A program made the translations under genes and the position numbers. A stretch of DNA of 64,000 nucleotides, taken from assembly GCA_949592205.1 (NCBI GenBank), contig CATIUR010000018.1, forward strand, positions 281,501-345,500, given 5' to 3'. Below the pieces are notes generated by a model. It searched no databases. It was not told where the DNA came from and was given only the letters and a program-made list of their open reading frames with translations. Source of the stretch: Helichrysum umbraculigerum (Eukaryota > Streptophyta > Magnoliopsida > Asterales > Asteraceae). This document shows, in pieces, positions 1 to 12,875 of the stretch. Position 1 is the stretch's first letter. The number at the start of each line of letters is the position of its first letter.

Positions 1-3000
1 ACAACAACAGTGTTTATTAAACCACAATGTACCTAGCAACACTGAAATATAATTCAGCTCACGACCAACAATCAGTCTAATAACAGATAACAATTTCAAA
101 TCTCTACTATCAAAGATTTAAATTTCAAATCTAGGTCAACTTTTCATCCAAAAGTTTCATACCTATACTCTTGTGAATAACCAATCATATTCACATATCA
201 CTACAATCATATGAAATCTTTTACTTAAAATAATCCAGATTCATATCACCTTAATAAGCACAGCAGAGGTCACACTCAGTAGGTAAAACTACAATCAACA
301 AGTACTTTGCTCAATCAACAATAGTACCACAATCAAATATTACCTACATTCAACCAACCTCTACATTGACTTATTTCTGCTTGTAACTCCTTTCATTACA
401 ATCTATCAATTGTCAACAACAACAATTTACACAACCAATAATCACAACACTAATGATTATACACTACAGTATACCCATCAATACTTACTATGTATCTCCA
501 AAGTCTAACTAACCATCAAGTTAAAACTTATTTATTACTTAAACTGGTAAGACATCAATAATATTCTCTTAGCAACCAGTTAATTTAATTCAACCTTACA
601 ATCTTAAACTACTAATCACAAGCAATTAGAAGTTATACAACTTTAATCACATAATCACTTAGTACCAAATTCCATCAATCTAGCAACTAAGTCAATCCTG
701 ATCAACATTATGATACCACAATTCAAGTATCACAATATCACAATGTGCTACTTTACAACACATTTCAACAAAATCTACATCAAGTTAATCACAATTAACT
801 GACCTCCACATATCTTATGGCACATTTTAATTCATTCTATTAAAACTTATCATGCCATTTATTATCATGTATACCACACATACAAACCTACACAACTTCA
901 GATATTTTCTAAAATGGACACATACACATCAATTCCATTTCATTCTATATACTAGGCCATTCAGACTGTTAAAGTCTTTATCAAGCCTTCTCAATACTAC
1001 TATTCATCACATATCCATACCACAGGACATGGAACAATCAATAACTTTATGTTTCACTTATATACTTATCAACTAGTATATAACTTAAACATTTCATTCT
1101 AAACTTTCAAGAAAAGTTTGGTGAATACAATCATCACCTATCAATCTCAAAGTTTCTCTTACTTCCTAATACATACAATTATACACATCAGGTTTTCAGC
1201 CCCAAATGTCAAGCAATCATTATTCTTAATTTCATACCTGATTTTTTTTAAAATATGACCAACTATTCAATTCATATTTCCTCAATTATTAACCAAGGTT
1301 AAGCTAAACCTTTAATATAATTCATTTTCAGATATACCTTCATATCTTTTCTTACTTGGATCTAATCCCAATTTATCACTTTATCAATTATTTCATTTGT
1401 ATACAATCAACAAATAACTAAAGAATTCATTCAATTCTTTCAATACTTAAGTAATTCACCCTGAGGTACCAGTCAACCTACACAATCATTAATAATTACT
1501 TTCAATTATTTCACTTCTCATATGCTTACCCAATCATGGCTGTCATCACAAGCCTCATACACTGGTAAGACTTTCTTATCACAATCCTAACCAATGTAAC
1601 TTAATTTGCACCTTTCACAAATTATAACTGTCATATCATAACATGACTTCACATCTGTATAATTCCTTAACACATATTCAGTTCAATTATACTTAACACT
1701 ATTTCAATTACTTAATACTAGCTTTAAGTAATAACTCAAGTCTCACAAACTTAGACCATTCATCTATCTCCTTTGGATCTTACAAGACCCATCTCAACAT
1801 AATTTGACTAATCAAGGAATTCAATCATATTCCTCACAATCATAACATTACAATCTATGTTAGACTATTTCAACACACACAGTTGACTACATGTCAACTT
1901 TGATTTCAATCAACCAATCAATAAAATCCTCTAATTGCTTTTCTCAAGTTTGACCTATCCTCAAACCAATCACAAGCAATTAATTTTATACACAATTCTC
2001 TATTCATGGTTTGACTTTCAAAGTTAACATACTATCAATTTAACTCCCAACAAACCATTTCATCTTATATGTTCACTTTCAAACATATATTTCAAATTAT
2101 TACTTTCAATAATTTCATCAATCCTTTACTAGGACAAGATCAACCTACATCAATCTTGGCTCCATACAAGCCAGATACAACATAGTGATTCATATAAACA
2201 CTATGTGAATCCACCTACAGGTAATCTATCATTATCAATCACAATTACCTATTTAACAGAATCCAAATTGTCATTTATGTTTATCAACAAAACAATTATC
2301 AATGACAAACATTATTTACACTCTCACATTTACATTCTAAATGTTACAGTTCTATCAACCAATTGTTTTCTTATCAAAACAACTATTAAACAACTTAGCA
2401 TACTTTCATGCTCAGTTTTCTAAATCACATTACATTTCTTTTATATCAAGTAGCCTCAACAAGTTCATGTGACACAACATAATATAACAACGGTGATCAT
2501 GCGTTGCAAGATTATGTTCTTCACAATCCATTCTCAGGCTACTCTACATTATAATTATCAATGTGATCTACTCTCATCTCATACATATTAAATACTTCAT
2601 GATTTCAAATCAATCATACTCCATTTAATAGTTTCTAACAGCTGATACCTACTCAAAATCAGCTTAATACTTTACATATTCAACCTTACATACGCAAGTC
2701 ATCTCACATACACACAATGTTCTAATTTTCAGCAACTGAATTACTCAGTATATCACTTATCTGAAACCTCAAACACATGATAACTTATCATCATAGTTTC
2801 AACACTTAACATTAATCAATGTCCCTATTTTCCTCAAAATTCAGGACACATCTTAATCAACTATCATCACTTTGACATATGCTATCATATCAAGCATCAC
2901 TGTCATAACAAGTCTACTTAATCATGTTACTATCAAACATTTCATTTATTAATTTCACAATTGACCAGAAAGATCTATCACTTCCCAATCCATTTCACAT

Positions 3001-3754
3001 TATTACATTCTACATTTCTCTTAAACCTATCAGTCATGGTTTATATCAAGTGTTTAACTATAGTCAACACATATCATATAGTCACATAAACACATATTTT
3101 CTCAAATAGCAGTCATTATCAATTCAATGACACAACCTTCCTTAGCAAGGATTTAGATCACACCTTGTGATTAATCCATTAACATAATACTATCAATTAT
3201 CTCGTCTCACCAATAAAGACACTCCTTAGGTTCTAACATCAATCTTGCTAAAACCTTAATCAACTCTCTGTCTACTTAAACATATTTCTGCATTCTCAAT
3301 TCAATCAGAAATAATCACCACAATGAGTATCCCATTCAATACCTCTATCCTGATATCAACATATAGCAATCCTTAGTTGACTCAACACTGGGGAATCATA
3401 TCAGTCTGACTCAATTAACTTCATAACAAAGCTTACTCAACATAACAGAGTAAACAATTCAAGTTAATGTAAATTAACAAAGGCTTATCAAAGATTACCT
3501 GACAATCTTAAGCCCACGAGTGTTGAGGAAACATGAAATATACTAATCAGATACTCATGTTCCTCCGTCTCTGCAATCAAACAACACTTCACAACTTGTT
3601 AAAGGTTAGTACATATTCAACTAACTACTTTCTCACACATTCACTAATCAACTAAACCCACACCTTCTGGAATGTTTGACTCAACTCAATCAAAGTTTAG
3701 GATTGAACATTCTATCAAGTTCAATTCACCCAAACTATTGCTCTGATACCAACT
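1..3754 (-). mobile_element. Non-coding interior of an LTR retrotransposon (minus strand), cut by the window edge
   Basis: This is the sequence downstream of the primer-binding site of the element whose 5' LTR lies at 3755-5612, read on the minus strand. It is strikingly poor in G on the plus strand and has no open frame above about 75 codons. I see no gag zinc knuckle, protease, reverse transcriptase, RNase H or integrase motif. An interior of more than 3.7 kb without coding capacity fits a large non-autonomous (LARD-like) element that would depend on enzymes from a related Ty3/gypsy element. The second LTR should lie left of base 1. An alternative is that gag-pol begins further left after a very long leader. 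Confidence 0.6.
3740..3751 (-). other. Primer-binding site, initiator tRNA-Met type
   Basis: On the minus strand the sequence reads TGGTATCAGAGC, three bases after the LTR end. This is the usual plant gypsy/copia primer-binding site complementary to the 3' end of initiator tRNA-Met. It fixes the orientation of the element: the LTR to the right is the 5' LTR and the interior runs left. Confidence 0.8.
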
Positions 3755-5612
3755 TATAACACCCCTCGTTTCATTATAAACAATCAATATAATAATAGCG
3801 ACACGGAAGCGTATTTTTAAAACATACTATCAATGTACTCAAAATGTCAATAAACTTTTTCAAACTTATTACATGACATTTCAACACACTGGGTGTTATT
3901 AAAAACATTTCTATAATTATTAAAATAACATCAGAGTAGCAGCCTGTCAAACATTCCATCCAGTCAAACACTTCCTGCCCTGCCCAATATGTCCCATCTA
4001 TTTTAACCTGCAGGAAGAACTGTGGTGGGGTTAGCATAAAGCTAAGTGAATGAAACTATAAGCAACAGTCTAACTTAGCATAACAATCTGTTTACATCAA
4101 ATAACAATAAACAGATAATCAATCAATCACTCGACATCCAATCAATGTCATACACGCAACCTCATGAGGATCGGTGGTCCCTGAGACACCCTAATACCGG
4201 TTTGGTACTCAAGGAACTCTTATCAATCATCTGTATTGGCCCATACAGAACTACCGATAACTTGTTGTCAATCACACACGACCTAGATCTCTAAACCAAC
4301 ATGTCAAGTTTCCGAGATCTCCTGTCGTCTACAACAACAACAAGTCCAACCATCAAATCAAGTTGACCTCAAAATCTTACATACTAGCACAATCCGCCAA
4401 GTAAACAAATAGTTAAACTATCATGGCAAGATATCTCAACAGATGCATCATATCAAGTAATACTATAATTTACTGGTTGTAAATCAAATCATTACAACTA
4501 AATCACACTGAGGTTACAGATCCACTCACCGACTACCTCAGGCCTCCACTCAGTAGTCTAATATCACTGAGCCTTCTCCATATCTGAGAATCAACAAATC
4601 AAATATAAGTTAGCAATCAATATCAATATACTGAACTTATATTAACACAATAATTCAAATCCATTATTCGAATAATAGTTAATACCTATGCCACCATATT
4701 ATCTTAGGCATAAATATTACTAAACTCCAGAATATAACCTACATTAACATTTTATGTTCAAGTTATATTAACAACTCATAAGTGTCTAAACTTAACACAA
4801 AGTTGGCTGGAAATCAGCCTTACCCGCCGGGTAAGACCCGTACCCGCCGGGTACCCATAATATTGCATAAGCCGCCGGCTTGGCTCAGAAGCCGCCGGCT
4901 TCCCTACTTTCTTGACTTACCCGCCGGGTAAGGAAGGTACCCGCCGGGTACCCCCTTCGTCCCAGCCCTCTGCGCTCTGTTCAAACCCTTACCCACGGGT
5001 TTTATACCCATAACACTTAAAACCCGAATTTTTACAATCTAAAACCGCAAATAACATTACATAATCAGTATGTAACACTTCTAACATGTTTCTAACATCC
5101 AATCCCATATCAAATTCCATAATTCATCAATTTCACTAATCATCAAATTTAAAGAATGAAACTTACAAATTTGAAGAAAGAATAGGATTATAATGATGAA
5201 CTAATCAGAATCACAGCTTCAGATTCTTAGTTCCTGTTTGATTTCAACTTTTGATTTAGATTTCATAGAGTTTTTCAAAGGAATTGGAGAAAAGGAAATA
5301 AACTTTCCTTTTTGGGAAAGTTGATATATATCGACTCTTTCCAACCGACTTCAATTATACGGGTATAATTTAATACCCCATCTCAATCTATTGTCGGGAA
5401 CCCGAAAACCATTTGCGAGTCCAAACATTTTATTGCACCGTCAACTATATTAATTTACAACAATTAATAATTCCCTTATCACATTGGAATATTCGACTCC
5501 TATTCCAATTATTTCAACTATTTCAAACAATATTATTTCCAAACACATTTAAATATATAATTAAATCAAGGAATAATATATAAACAACTAGGTCCATTTC
5601 GAGGATGTTACA
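3755..5612 (-). mobile_element. 5' LTR of a Ty3/gypsy-like element (minus strand)
   Basis: Read on the minus strand it begins TGTAACATCC and ends GGGGTGTTATA, a slightly decayed form of the TGTAACACCC...GGGTGTTACA ends seen in the other LTRs of this window. The primer-binding site follows after three bases. The length is 1858 bp. A block of GC-rich palindromes sits near the middle. A TSD cannot be checked because the partner LTR is outside the window. The open frame at 3774-4037 lies in the LTR and shows no protein-like features. Confidence 0.7.
4821..4950. repeat. Six GC-rich 13-nt palindromes inside the LTR
   Basis: Four copies of TACCCGCCGGGTA and two of AAGCCGCCGGCTT lie in 130 bp, roughly 20 to 45 bases apart. 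Each is a perfect inverted repeat around one central base, and the pair types are ordered TAC, TAC, AAG, AAG, TAC, TAC. The block is GC-rich in an AT-rich LTR. The LTR at 47889-50230 has a comparable array built on ACCCGTCCGGGT. Confidence 0.85.
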
Positions 5613-6086
5613 AATAATAAATTGAAATTTAAGTTTTGAAGTCATAAAAAATGTTAACATTGATATTAATTAAAAGTGAATGTTAAATATATATATTCAA
5701 AAAATATGTATGCCTAATAAAAATGTATTAAAATTAAATGTAATCATTAATATAATCTAAAAATAATATTCAGTATAATGAATATTAACTGAATTATATT
5801 ACTATAATTTTAAAGTACAATTGGAAAGTCAATATAATTTTTAGTCATCAAATTTTTTAAGTCATGACAAAACAATGGGAAAGCAAAATAATTGGGGTTT
5901 AAAAGAAAAATGAAAGCAAATGTTGGAAGAAAGGGAATAAGAAATCAAGGATAAGAAATTTAACTTCAATCTGAAGTTAATTAGTGATAGTCATTAACTT
6001 GTATAAAATTCATCACGTTGAATAGAAAAAAAAAATCTAAAGAAATTGTAAAATTAAAAGAATAAAAAAAAAAACATAGTAAAACA
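5613..6086. other. AT-rich gap between the LTR and the FAR1-like gene
   Basis: Very AT-rich sequence with no gene or repeat I recognise. The part next to base 6086 should hold the 3' UTR and poly(A) site of the minus-strand FAR1-like gene, but I cannot place the site. Confidence 0.4.
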
Positions 6087-9000
6087 CTAGTCAATGTAAT
6101 CTTCATCTGAATATCCATTTTCTTCATCTTCACCATCTTCATCTTCCCCATCTTCATCTTCCCCATCATCATCTTCATCTAACAACTTCATCTCATCTCT
6201 TTTCTTGTCTATACAACTTCTGATATTGTGACCATATCTCTTACAATACTGGCACTGTCTTCGTTTCTTGCGAGAATTTATAACAGCCTTCTCTCCAGCA
6301 CCAACCATTCTCTTAGAGCGACGTTGACCTTTGTTACGAATATTTTTTGGTGCATGAATGTTAACGTTATCAGGAATTGATATACCCAAAACATCCTGAA
6401 GTTGATCTCTTTTACTGGAAGATGAATGTTCTTCAGCAACAAACTCAACAAATTGATCGAAAAAGTTATCAAATTTTTCTCTAAAAGCCATAAGTTTGTC
6501 ACTGTCATCCTTAAACCGGGACAAAAATTTTCCAAATCTGTTTAAAAGGTCTTTAGTAACTTTTGAACATTCTGTCTTAGGATCAAACTCCATATTCAAC
6601 AAATTAAAAGGCTCAGATGAAGCTTTTGTCCACCTTCTAAATATATGATGAGATGGTATTGAATGCACATCATTGATATGGTAAACACAAAAAGCATGCC
6701 GACATAACCATCCAAATCTGGTAAATAACAAGCATGTGCATCGAACATCACCATTACTTGGATCAAAAACAACCTATCAGAACAGAATAATTATTACTCA
6801 TCAAGAAGAATTTTAAAGTTAAACAAAAATAACAGCTAAATTATAAAAAACACTAATGCTAACCTTGTAATTCCAATTCATCCGAGGTGGATCAAACTTC
6901 TCTTGGATGACACATATCTTTTTATCACCTTCAATCACACAACTGGTCTGAGCACAAGTTAGAGATGACTGTTCAATCTCTTTTTGAACTTTCAAAAAAA
7001 CTGTTGGAGTGTAGATATCACGAGCATTCCTCTCAATCTTATATCGTGTCACACATAGAACATCTTTCTGATCCATTTCAAACTCAAGCAAACGCTTATT
7101 GTGACGTTGCCTCTCCATTGAAACATCGAATCGTGAGAAGAATTCAACCAATGTTGAATCCTGGTTCTTGCAATTACTAAAAAAAGAATTTTCACTTTCA
7201 GATAGTGAAGATGTTCTCATCAATCCATTCATTGGCAAATCTCTGAAGAAATATGGCATCCAAATTTCTTTCATAGCATACATATCATTAAACCAACGTT
7301 TCTCATGAAGTCCAAAATCATCAATAATTGTTTTCCATAACTTTTCAAACTTTTCAACAGTCATTTCCTGATTCCAGAATACCATATTCATCTTCTTACG
7401 AAAAAGTTTATTGCAATACAATTTAGGACCAACCTAAAAAAAAAAAAAAAATACAAAGAAGAATTTAATAATATTCATCAAAATGAATATTAATTAATAT
7501 GCATCAGAATGAATGTTAATTAATATCTATCAGAATTCAATGATATTTTCTATACTTAACTATATTATCTACTAAATATCAATGTTAACAATGCAACTAC
7601 CTAAACAAAAAAATAGTGATAATAAAAATAACTTCAATCATGTATGATTATAAACAATGTAATCATATATATAAATGTTATTTATTAAATAAAGGGACAA
7701 ATAAGTTTGCACTATTCAATAATTAATATGCATAAAGAATCAATGATAATTAATATTACAGAAAAAACATACCTTCCATTTCAGTTTACTGCTGATATGC
7801 CACATACATAGACGGTGCTTTGCACTTTTAAATTTGGAAGAAATAGCTTGTTTCATAGCTGGGTCTTGATCAGTGGCTACTATAGAAGGTTCTTTTCCAA
7901 ATGTTTTTAAAAAACAGTCTAAAAACCATTCGAAACTTCCAATGCTCTCGGTATCAAGTAAAGCAGCTCCAAATATAACACAACGCTTATGATTATCGAC
8001 ACCAGTCAAAGGAACAAATTTCATATTGTACCTGAAAAAAAAAGAAAAAAAGAATAATAAAAAAACATAAGGAAATAATAATACTCATTACAGGGAATGT
8101 TAAAAATAGAGAAAAAAATAAATATACCTATTAGTGTCGTAGGTTTCATCAAAACAAACCATGTCGCCAAACTCTTGGTAATTGAGTTTAGAGATGTTAT
8201 CGACCCAAAAAACACCAAGAAGTGTTCCTTCTTCATCACACTTATATTCACATGAGAAATTAGGAAGAACTTCTTGCTTCCTAAGCAAATTCTCAATAGC
8301 TAAATGTGCATCACTCTCACCTATATAGCGGTTAATATCCCTTTTGAAGTTCTTAAAATCAACTTTGCTAGGACCCACAAACTCATAACCACTACTCAAA
8401 TCACATTTAATTTTGTGAGCAATATTTGGACCAATATTCGAACGGCTACTTAAATCATGAACATGCTTCATATCATCAAAATCCAATTTCCTTCTCTTCT
8501 TTAACTGATTCTTGTTTTCTTCAGATACTAACTTGTGATTATGAGCCTCAAAAAACTTAACAACCTTACAAGTACCATTCTTAAGCATACGCACCCTAAG
8601 ACTAGCATCACAATCTGTTTTAATCGATGAACACTTTCGGTTAACAACATTTTTAGTAGCAGGCTTTTTCAAATCAGTTTTCAAGGAATCAACGTATAAT
8701 TTCTAAGAAACACCAGATTTTGTACACCTATATACCTTGTATGAGACCGAACCATCTGATAATCTATTTTGTGATGATTTTTTAGGATCAAAACCAGCTG
8801 CTTCAGCATACAATTGGTAAAAAAACCCAACACGCATCATATGATCTAAAAATAGAACCAATCTTTGGTTTAAGAGAATGAGGAACTAAAGGAATCCAAC
8901 ACTTGGAACCATGAGGGCTTTCTTGTTCAACAGCAGATAGAATATGTCTTCTTGGAAAAGAACTACGTCCTAAAAAGATAGCATAAAAATAAATAATATG

Positions 9001-9852
9001 AAGTACGTCATAGATAATATGCATTATGAACATAAAACTAACCAGTAGAATCAGGAACATTTAAAGAAGCATCATGTGATTCCAATTGAAGACGAATATT
9101 TGAGCTAGAAGAAGGAACATAACCTACAAAAAGTTACAAAAAAATTGAATTTAGTAACCAAAGTAATATAGTAACAGTTAACAATCACCACAATGACTAA
9201 TATCATCAAACAAGGAAATAACCAACCAGATGAAGAAGCTTCATGTGATTCCGATTGAAGGCGAATATTTGAGCTAGAAGAAGGCACAAAACCTACAGAA
9301 AATAGAAAAAAATTGAAGTTAATAAATAAAGTAATATAGTAACAGTTAACAATCACCACAATGACTAATATCATCAAACAAGGAAATTACTAACCAGATG
9401 AAGAAGCATCATGTGATTCCGTTTGAAAACGAATATTTGAGCTAGAAGAAGGAACATAACCTACAAAAAATAGATTTTAATAAACAAAGTAATATAGTAA
9501 CAGTTAACAATCACCACAATGAATGATATCATCAAACATGAAAATAAAAAAAAAACAGATGAAGAAGCAGCATGTAATTCTGATTAAAAACGAATATTTG
9601 AGCTAGAAGAAGGAACATAACCTACAAAAAGTTACAAAAAATTGAGTTTAATAAACAAAGTAATATAGTAACAGTTAACAATCACCACAATGACTAATAT
9701 CATCAAACAAGGAAATTAAAAAAACAGATGAAGAAGCAGCATGTAATTCTGATTGAAAACGAATATCTAAACTATTAATTTCTAAATAACTAACCACTTC
9801 GAGGAGAAGCATTTGAATTCGATTCAAAAGAAACATTGGTAGGAGAATTCAT
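6087..9852 (-). pseudogene. FAR1/FRS-like (MULE transposase-derived) gene with broken DNA-binding exon
   Basis: Family members are Mutator-transposase-derived nuclear transcription factors. Exons built by hand on the minus strand: 9852-9795 (starts MNSPTNVSFESNSN), repeat exons 9460-9395 and 9292-9227 (66 nt each), 9123-9043 (81 nt), 8969-8128, 8031-7773, 7433-6864 and 6773-6087. All junctions are GT-AG and keep phase. Domains in order: a FAR1 DNA-binding segment with CKVVKFFEAHNHKLV; a MULE transposase core with CFDETYDTNRY and ATDQDPAMKQAI, which carry the usual first two acidic residues, then RLCMWHI; a SWIM finger (CTC, nine residues, CRH); a CCHC knuckle CQYCKRYGHNIRSC; and a Glu/Asp-rich tail. 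Two lesions lie in exon 8969-8128: a frameshift between about 8803 and 8848 and an in-frame TAG at 8703-8705. Downstream exons are open. It may be a host FRS gene or a MULE remnant; I found no clear terminal repeats. Confidence 0.8.
9043..9770 (-). repeat. Tandem cassette of about 168 bp, five copies, each holding a small symmetric exon
   Basis: The motif GAATATTT recurs at 9094, 9263, 9431 and 9592, with a variant at 9761, giving periods of 169, 168, 161 and 169. Each unit holds an exon encoding roughly VPSSSSNIRLQSESHEASSS plus a conserved intron. Copies 2 and 3 (counted from the left) are exactly 66 nt with phase 1-1 borders, so any number can be spliced in without breaking frame. Copy 1 is extended to 81 nt and also stays in phase. 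Copy 4 has a TAA at 9584-9586 and a weakened donor, and copy 5 has lost its acceptor side. The product is a Ser-rich, probably disordered N-terminal stretch. Confidence 0.85.
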
Positions 9853-11512
9853 CGTAATAACTGTGAGAAATAAACAATTACATTAAATTAACAAAACAAT
9901 GAAAAAACCTAATAAATGTATATAAAATCAAAACAATATATATACAAACGAACTCTTAATTACATTAAATTAACAAAACAATAAAAAAACTAATAAAATG
10001 GGTTCAACACGTGACTCTTAATTTGATGACTTTTTGTAAAGCATAGGACTAGCTCGTCATATAAAGTAATGACTTGTGTCACCTTTTCAACAAACTTGTG
10101 ACCAACAAATGCATGAAATAGGCATGAGCCACAAACAACACATTAACGAATTCATGACCATTGTCCACTGAATGTTTGACATGTATTTCAGAAACTTTTG
10201 GAACCATAACTAAACGCATTACCAGAAAACAACTTAGGTAACATATATAATTCATCATGTGTAATATTAAAACTATTTCAGATCATCAAATGTATAAATA
10301 TATAATACAACATTCATGTCTAATTTTAGAAGTAATTAACATTCATCACGGGCAATATTATTATCCATATAACTTACTAGTAGAATCATGAACACTTGAA
10401 TTCGATTCTAACGGAAACTTGGAACTATAACACATCATTTAAGTTAAAAAACCATAATTAAAAAGATACACATATTAACTAAACATACAAAAATATTAGA
10501 AGTAAGTAACATTCATCAAGAGTGATATTATCATTATTTCATAGAAGCATCATGAACACAACTTACAAAATAACACAAAATATTAGAAGTAACTAACATT
10601 CATCAAGAATAATATTATCATTAATTCGACAAAACATCATGAACACATAATTTGAAAGTAACAAAAAACTTATGCGTATAATTAGGAACACTTGAATTAG
10701 ATTATAACCGAATGTTAAAACTAGATGACATCATATAAGCTAAAAAAACATAAACATGTAAGGATGATCCACACATTAATTCAATGTCATAAAAATTAAA
10801 ACTACTTAACATTCATCGTAACTCATATTAATTACTGCAAATCATTATCATAAAGACACTAACATACAAAAAAGCACAAAAAACTTTAAAGAATAACTTA
10901 CTGGTGATTTCGTTGCGAATAGAACACTGGAACCAGAATTCATCAAAATGTATAGCTAAAACAACACGATTACAAAGTTAAAACCAAAAAGTAGAAAAGA
11001 AAACCTAAAATTGAAAAATTGATATAAATGCAGATATAAATGTAAAGACTATCAACGCAAACAAATATAATTGAATCAAAATCGTATTTATAATCGAAAT
11101 CGAAGAAAAGGAAAAAATAAATTACATCGATGGAAGATATGAATTAAGAGCAACTGAAATCGCAATTGGATTGTTCAGCTATACATTAAAAATTATAAAT
11201 CAATTGAAGTAACGAGAATAATTATCCCTAAAGTAGACTAGATTTATAATCGCGAACATGAGTAACGAGAATTGAAGTCAGAATTGGATTATGAAATACA
11301 CTATGTGAAATACAGATATTACCTCGACTTGAATTAATAATAATGAATATTTAGTTAAATCAAAAAATATAATGCAAAAAGTCTATATTACCCTTATCCC
11401 TGTAATATGACAAGAGGAAAAGAGCGCTGGAATTTAAACAAGCAACAGATCGGACAATGGATAAGCTACTTCCCCACTTCCCTCAAGATTTGTACTTCCC
11501 TCTGGATCCTCC

Positions 11513-11514
<2 letters not shown>
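9853..11514. other. Upstream region of the FAR1-like gene, no further gene seen
   Basis: AT-rich sequence holding the decayed cassette copies at 10370-10880 and otherwise nothing I can identify. The promoter of the FAR1-like gene, if active, should be within it. I could not pick out a convincing TATA box and start. Confidence 0.4.
10370..10880 (-). repeat. Decayed upstream copies of the cassette and first exon
   Basis: Around 10378-10430 and 10680-10735 the minus strand shows diverged versions of the first coding exon (compare SFESNSN with a segment reading ESNSSVHDST). The intervening sequence recurs several times with the phrase AACATTCATCA and shared words. No open frame survives. I read these as older duplications upstream of the current start codon. 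Confidence 0.5.
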
Positions 11515-11589
<75 letters not shown>

Positions 11590-11595
11590 TATATA
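11515..11595. repeat. (AT)n microsatellite
   Basis: About 80 bp of almost pure AT dinucleotides. The frames of alternating Tyr and Ile across it are artefacts. It touches the left end of the putative Mutator-like element. Confidence 0.95.
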
Positions 11596-12067
11596 AAGTA
11601 TGGTTCAAATGAGTACACTCATTTTGTGTGAGAATGGAGGAATGAATATGAGCCATCGGATCTAGCAAATTAAGGGCCCAGATTAATACCCCATTATTTA
11701 ATTAAAAAAATCAATTTAAATCAGATTTTGGGCGGAGGGACATAATGGTAAATTTACAATTTAATTAAAATAATATCTTTTTCATTTTAATTCAAAAAAA
11801 ACACACAGAAGGAACATTTCTCTCTCCTTCCCTTTCCCTTTCTTCTCCACAATTCTAACTTCCAAAACCCTAGCTATCTAAATCCGTCAAATTAATCTTC
11901 AAACCTTGTTTGTTGATGCTAACATCTTTGTTTTATATATCTACTTGCTTCGATTAACCTTTCTATCGGTGCGTTTTTTTATCGAAAAGCCGTTTTTCAG
12001 AAACCCTAGTTATCAAACTCGTTTGAAATCAAAATAGTACAGATTTGTGTAAACAAAATCAGTGTAA

Positions 12068-12154
12068 ATGGATGTTCGTGAGGAGATTGCTGCAGGAACA
12101 ACCTCGTCAAGCTCGATTAATACTCGACCAATCAGATCCGTGCCATTGTGTTAG
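12068..12154 (+). pseudogene. Possible first coding exon, 28 codons
   Basis: The reading MDVREEIAAGTTSSSS... follows a pyrimidine-rich leader with two AAACCCTA-like words (11866 and 12002 regions) and meets TAG at 12152. It looks like the first exon of the gene whose next exon is at 12876. A donor (GTGCC) lies just before the stop, so splicing could avoid it. The product is unknown. Confidence 0.35.
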
Positions 12155-12229
12155 CTTTTTTATGTTTATTTTTTATGCTTTTGCATTAGATATGTTAATA
12201 TGTACGTTCTAGTTTGAGTTTTGTTGCTG

Positions 12230-12690
12230 TATTTGATGCTATATGTGTAAATGTGTTTGGTTTGAAATTAGGGTTTTGGTAACACACGTGTTAGTTCTGT
12301 TTATACTGATTTCAGTGTCTGCAAGTGGTTTAGATATGTCGTGGTTTTGAATTTACACAAGTGATACTTCTGTTTGGTTTGTATTTAGTGTTTTGTTTGT
12401 TGTATTGAATTTGTATATGTGTTTGGTTTAAAATTTAGGATGTTGGTGACACAAGTGTTAGTTATGTTTATTGTCTGGAAGTATTTTTAGATCTGTTATG
12501 GTTTGAATTTACACAAGTGTTAGGTATGTTTGGTGTGTATTTTATGGTTTTGTTATTGTATTGAATGTGTATATGTGTTTGGTTTGAACTTAGGGTTTTG
12601 TTAACACAATTGTTAGTTCTGTTTACCTTGAATATATAATGTGTAAGTATTTTTACGTCTGTTGTGGTTTGAATTTACACAAGTGTTAGG
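12230..12690. repeat. Three tandem copies of a roughly 160 bp unit
   Basis: TGTGTTTGG followed by TTTGAA/TTTAAA recurs at 12252, 12419 and 12574. Each unit also contains GAATTTACACAAGTG and a word like ACACAAGTGTTAG. The copies are diverged. They lie where an intron of the fragmentary gene would be, and the ACACNNGTGT words foreshadow the palindrome array downstream. Confidence 0.65.
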
Positions 12691-12875
12691 TATGTTTGTT
12701 CATGTAGATAGTAATAGTCTACTAGGATATAATAGAGTAACATAATGTATCTGGTAGTTTTGATGTTTATATTGATGTAAAAGTCATTCATTATGGAATG
12801 TGTTTTTATGTGATGTGTAGTTACATTTATATTTAGTTGATTTATTTTTTACAACTATTTAATTTTATTTGGCAG

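Noticed and set aside
8680..8750. Rescue of the FAR1 stop by splicing (AAG|GTATAT to TTTCTTAG|A)
   Set aside because: The intron would be only about 40 nt, below the usual plant minimum, and would not repair the frameshift upstream.
11407..11668. Frames with long Tyr-Ile runs (also at 32139 and 42034)
   Set aside because: These are direct translations of (AT)n microsatellites.
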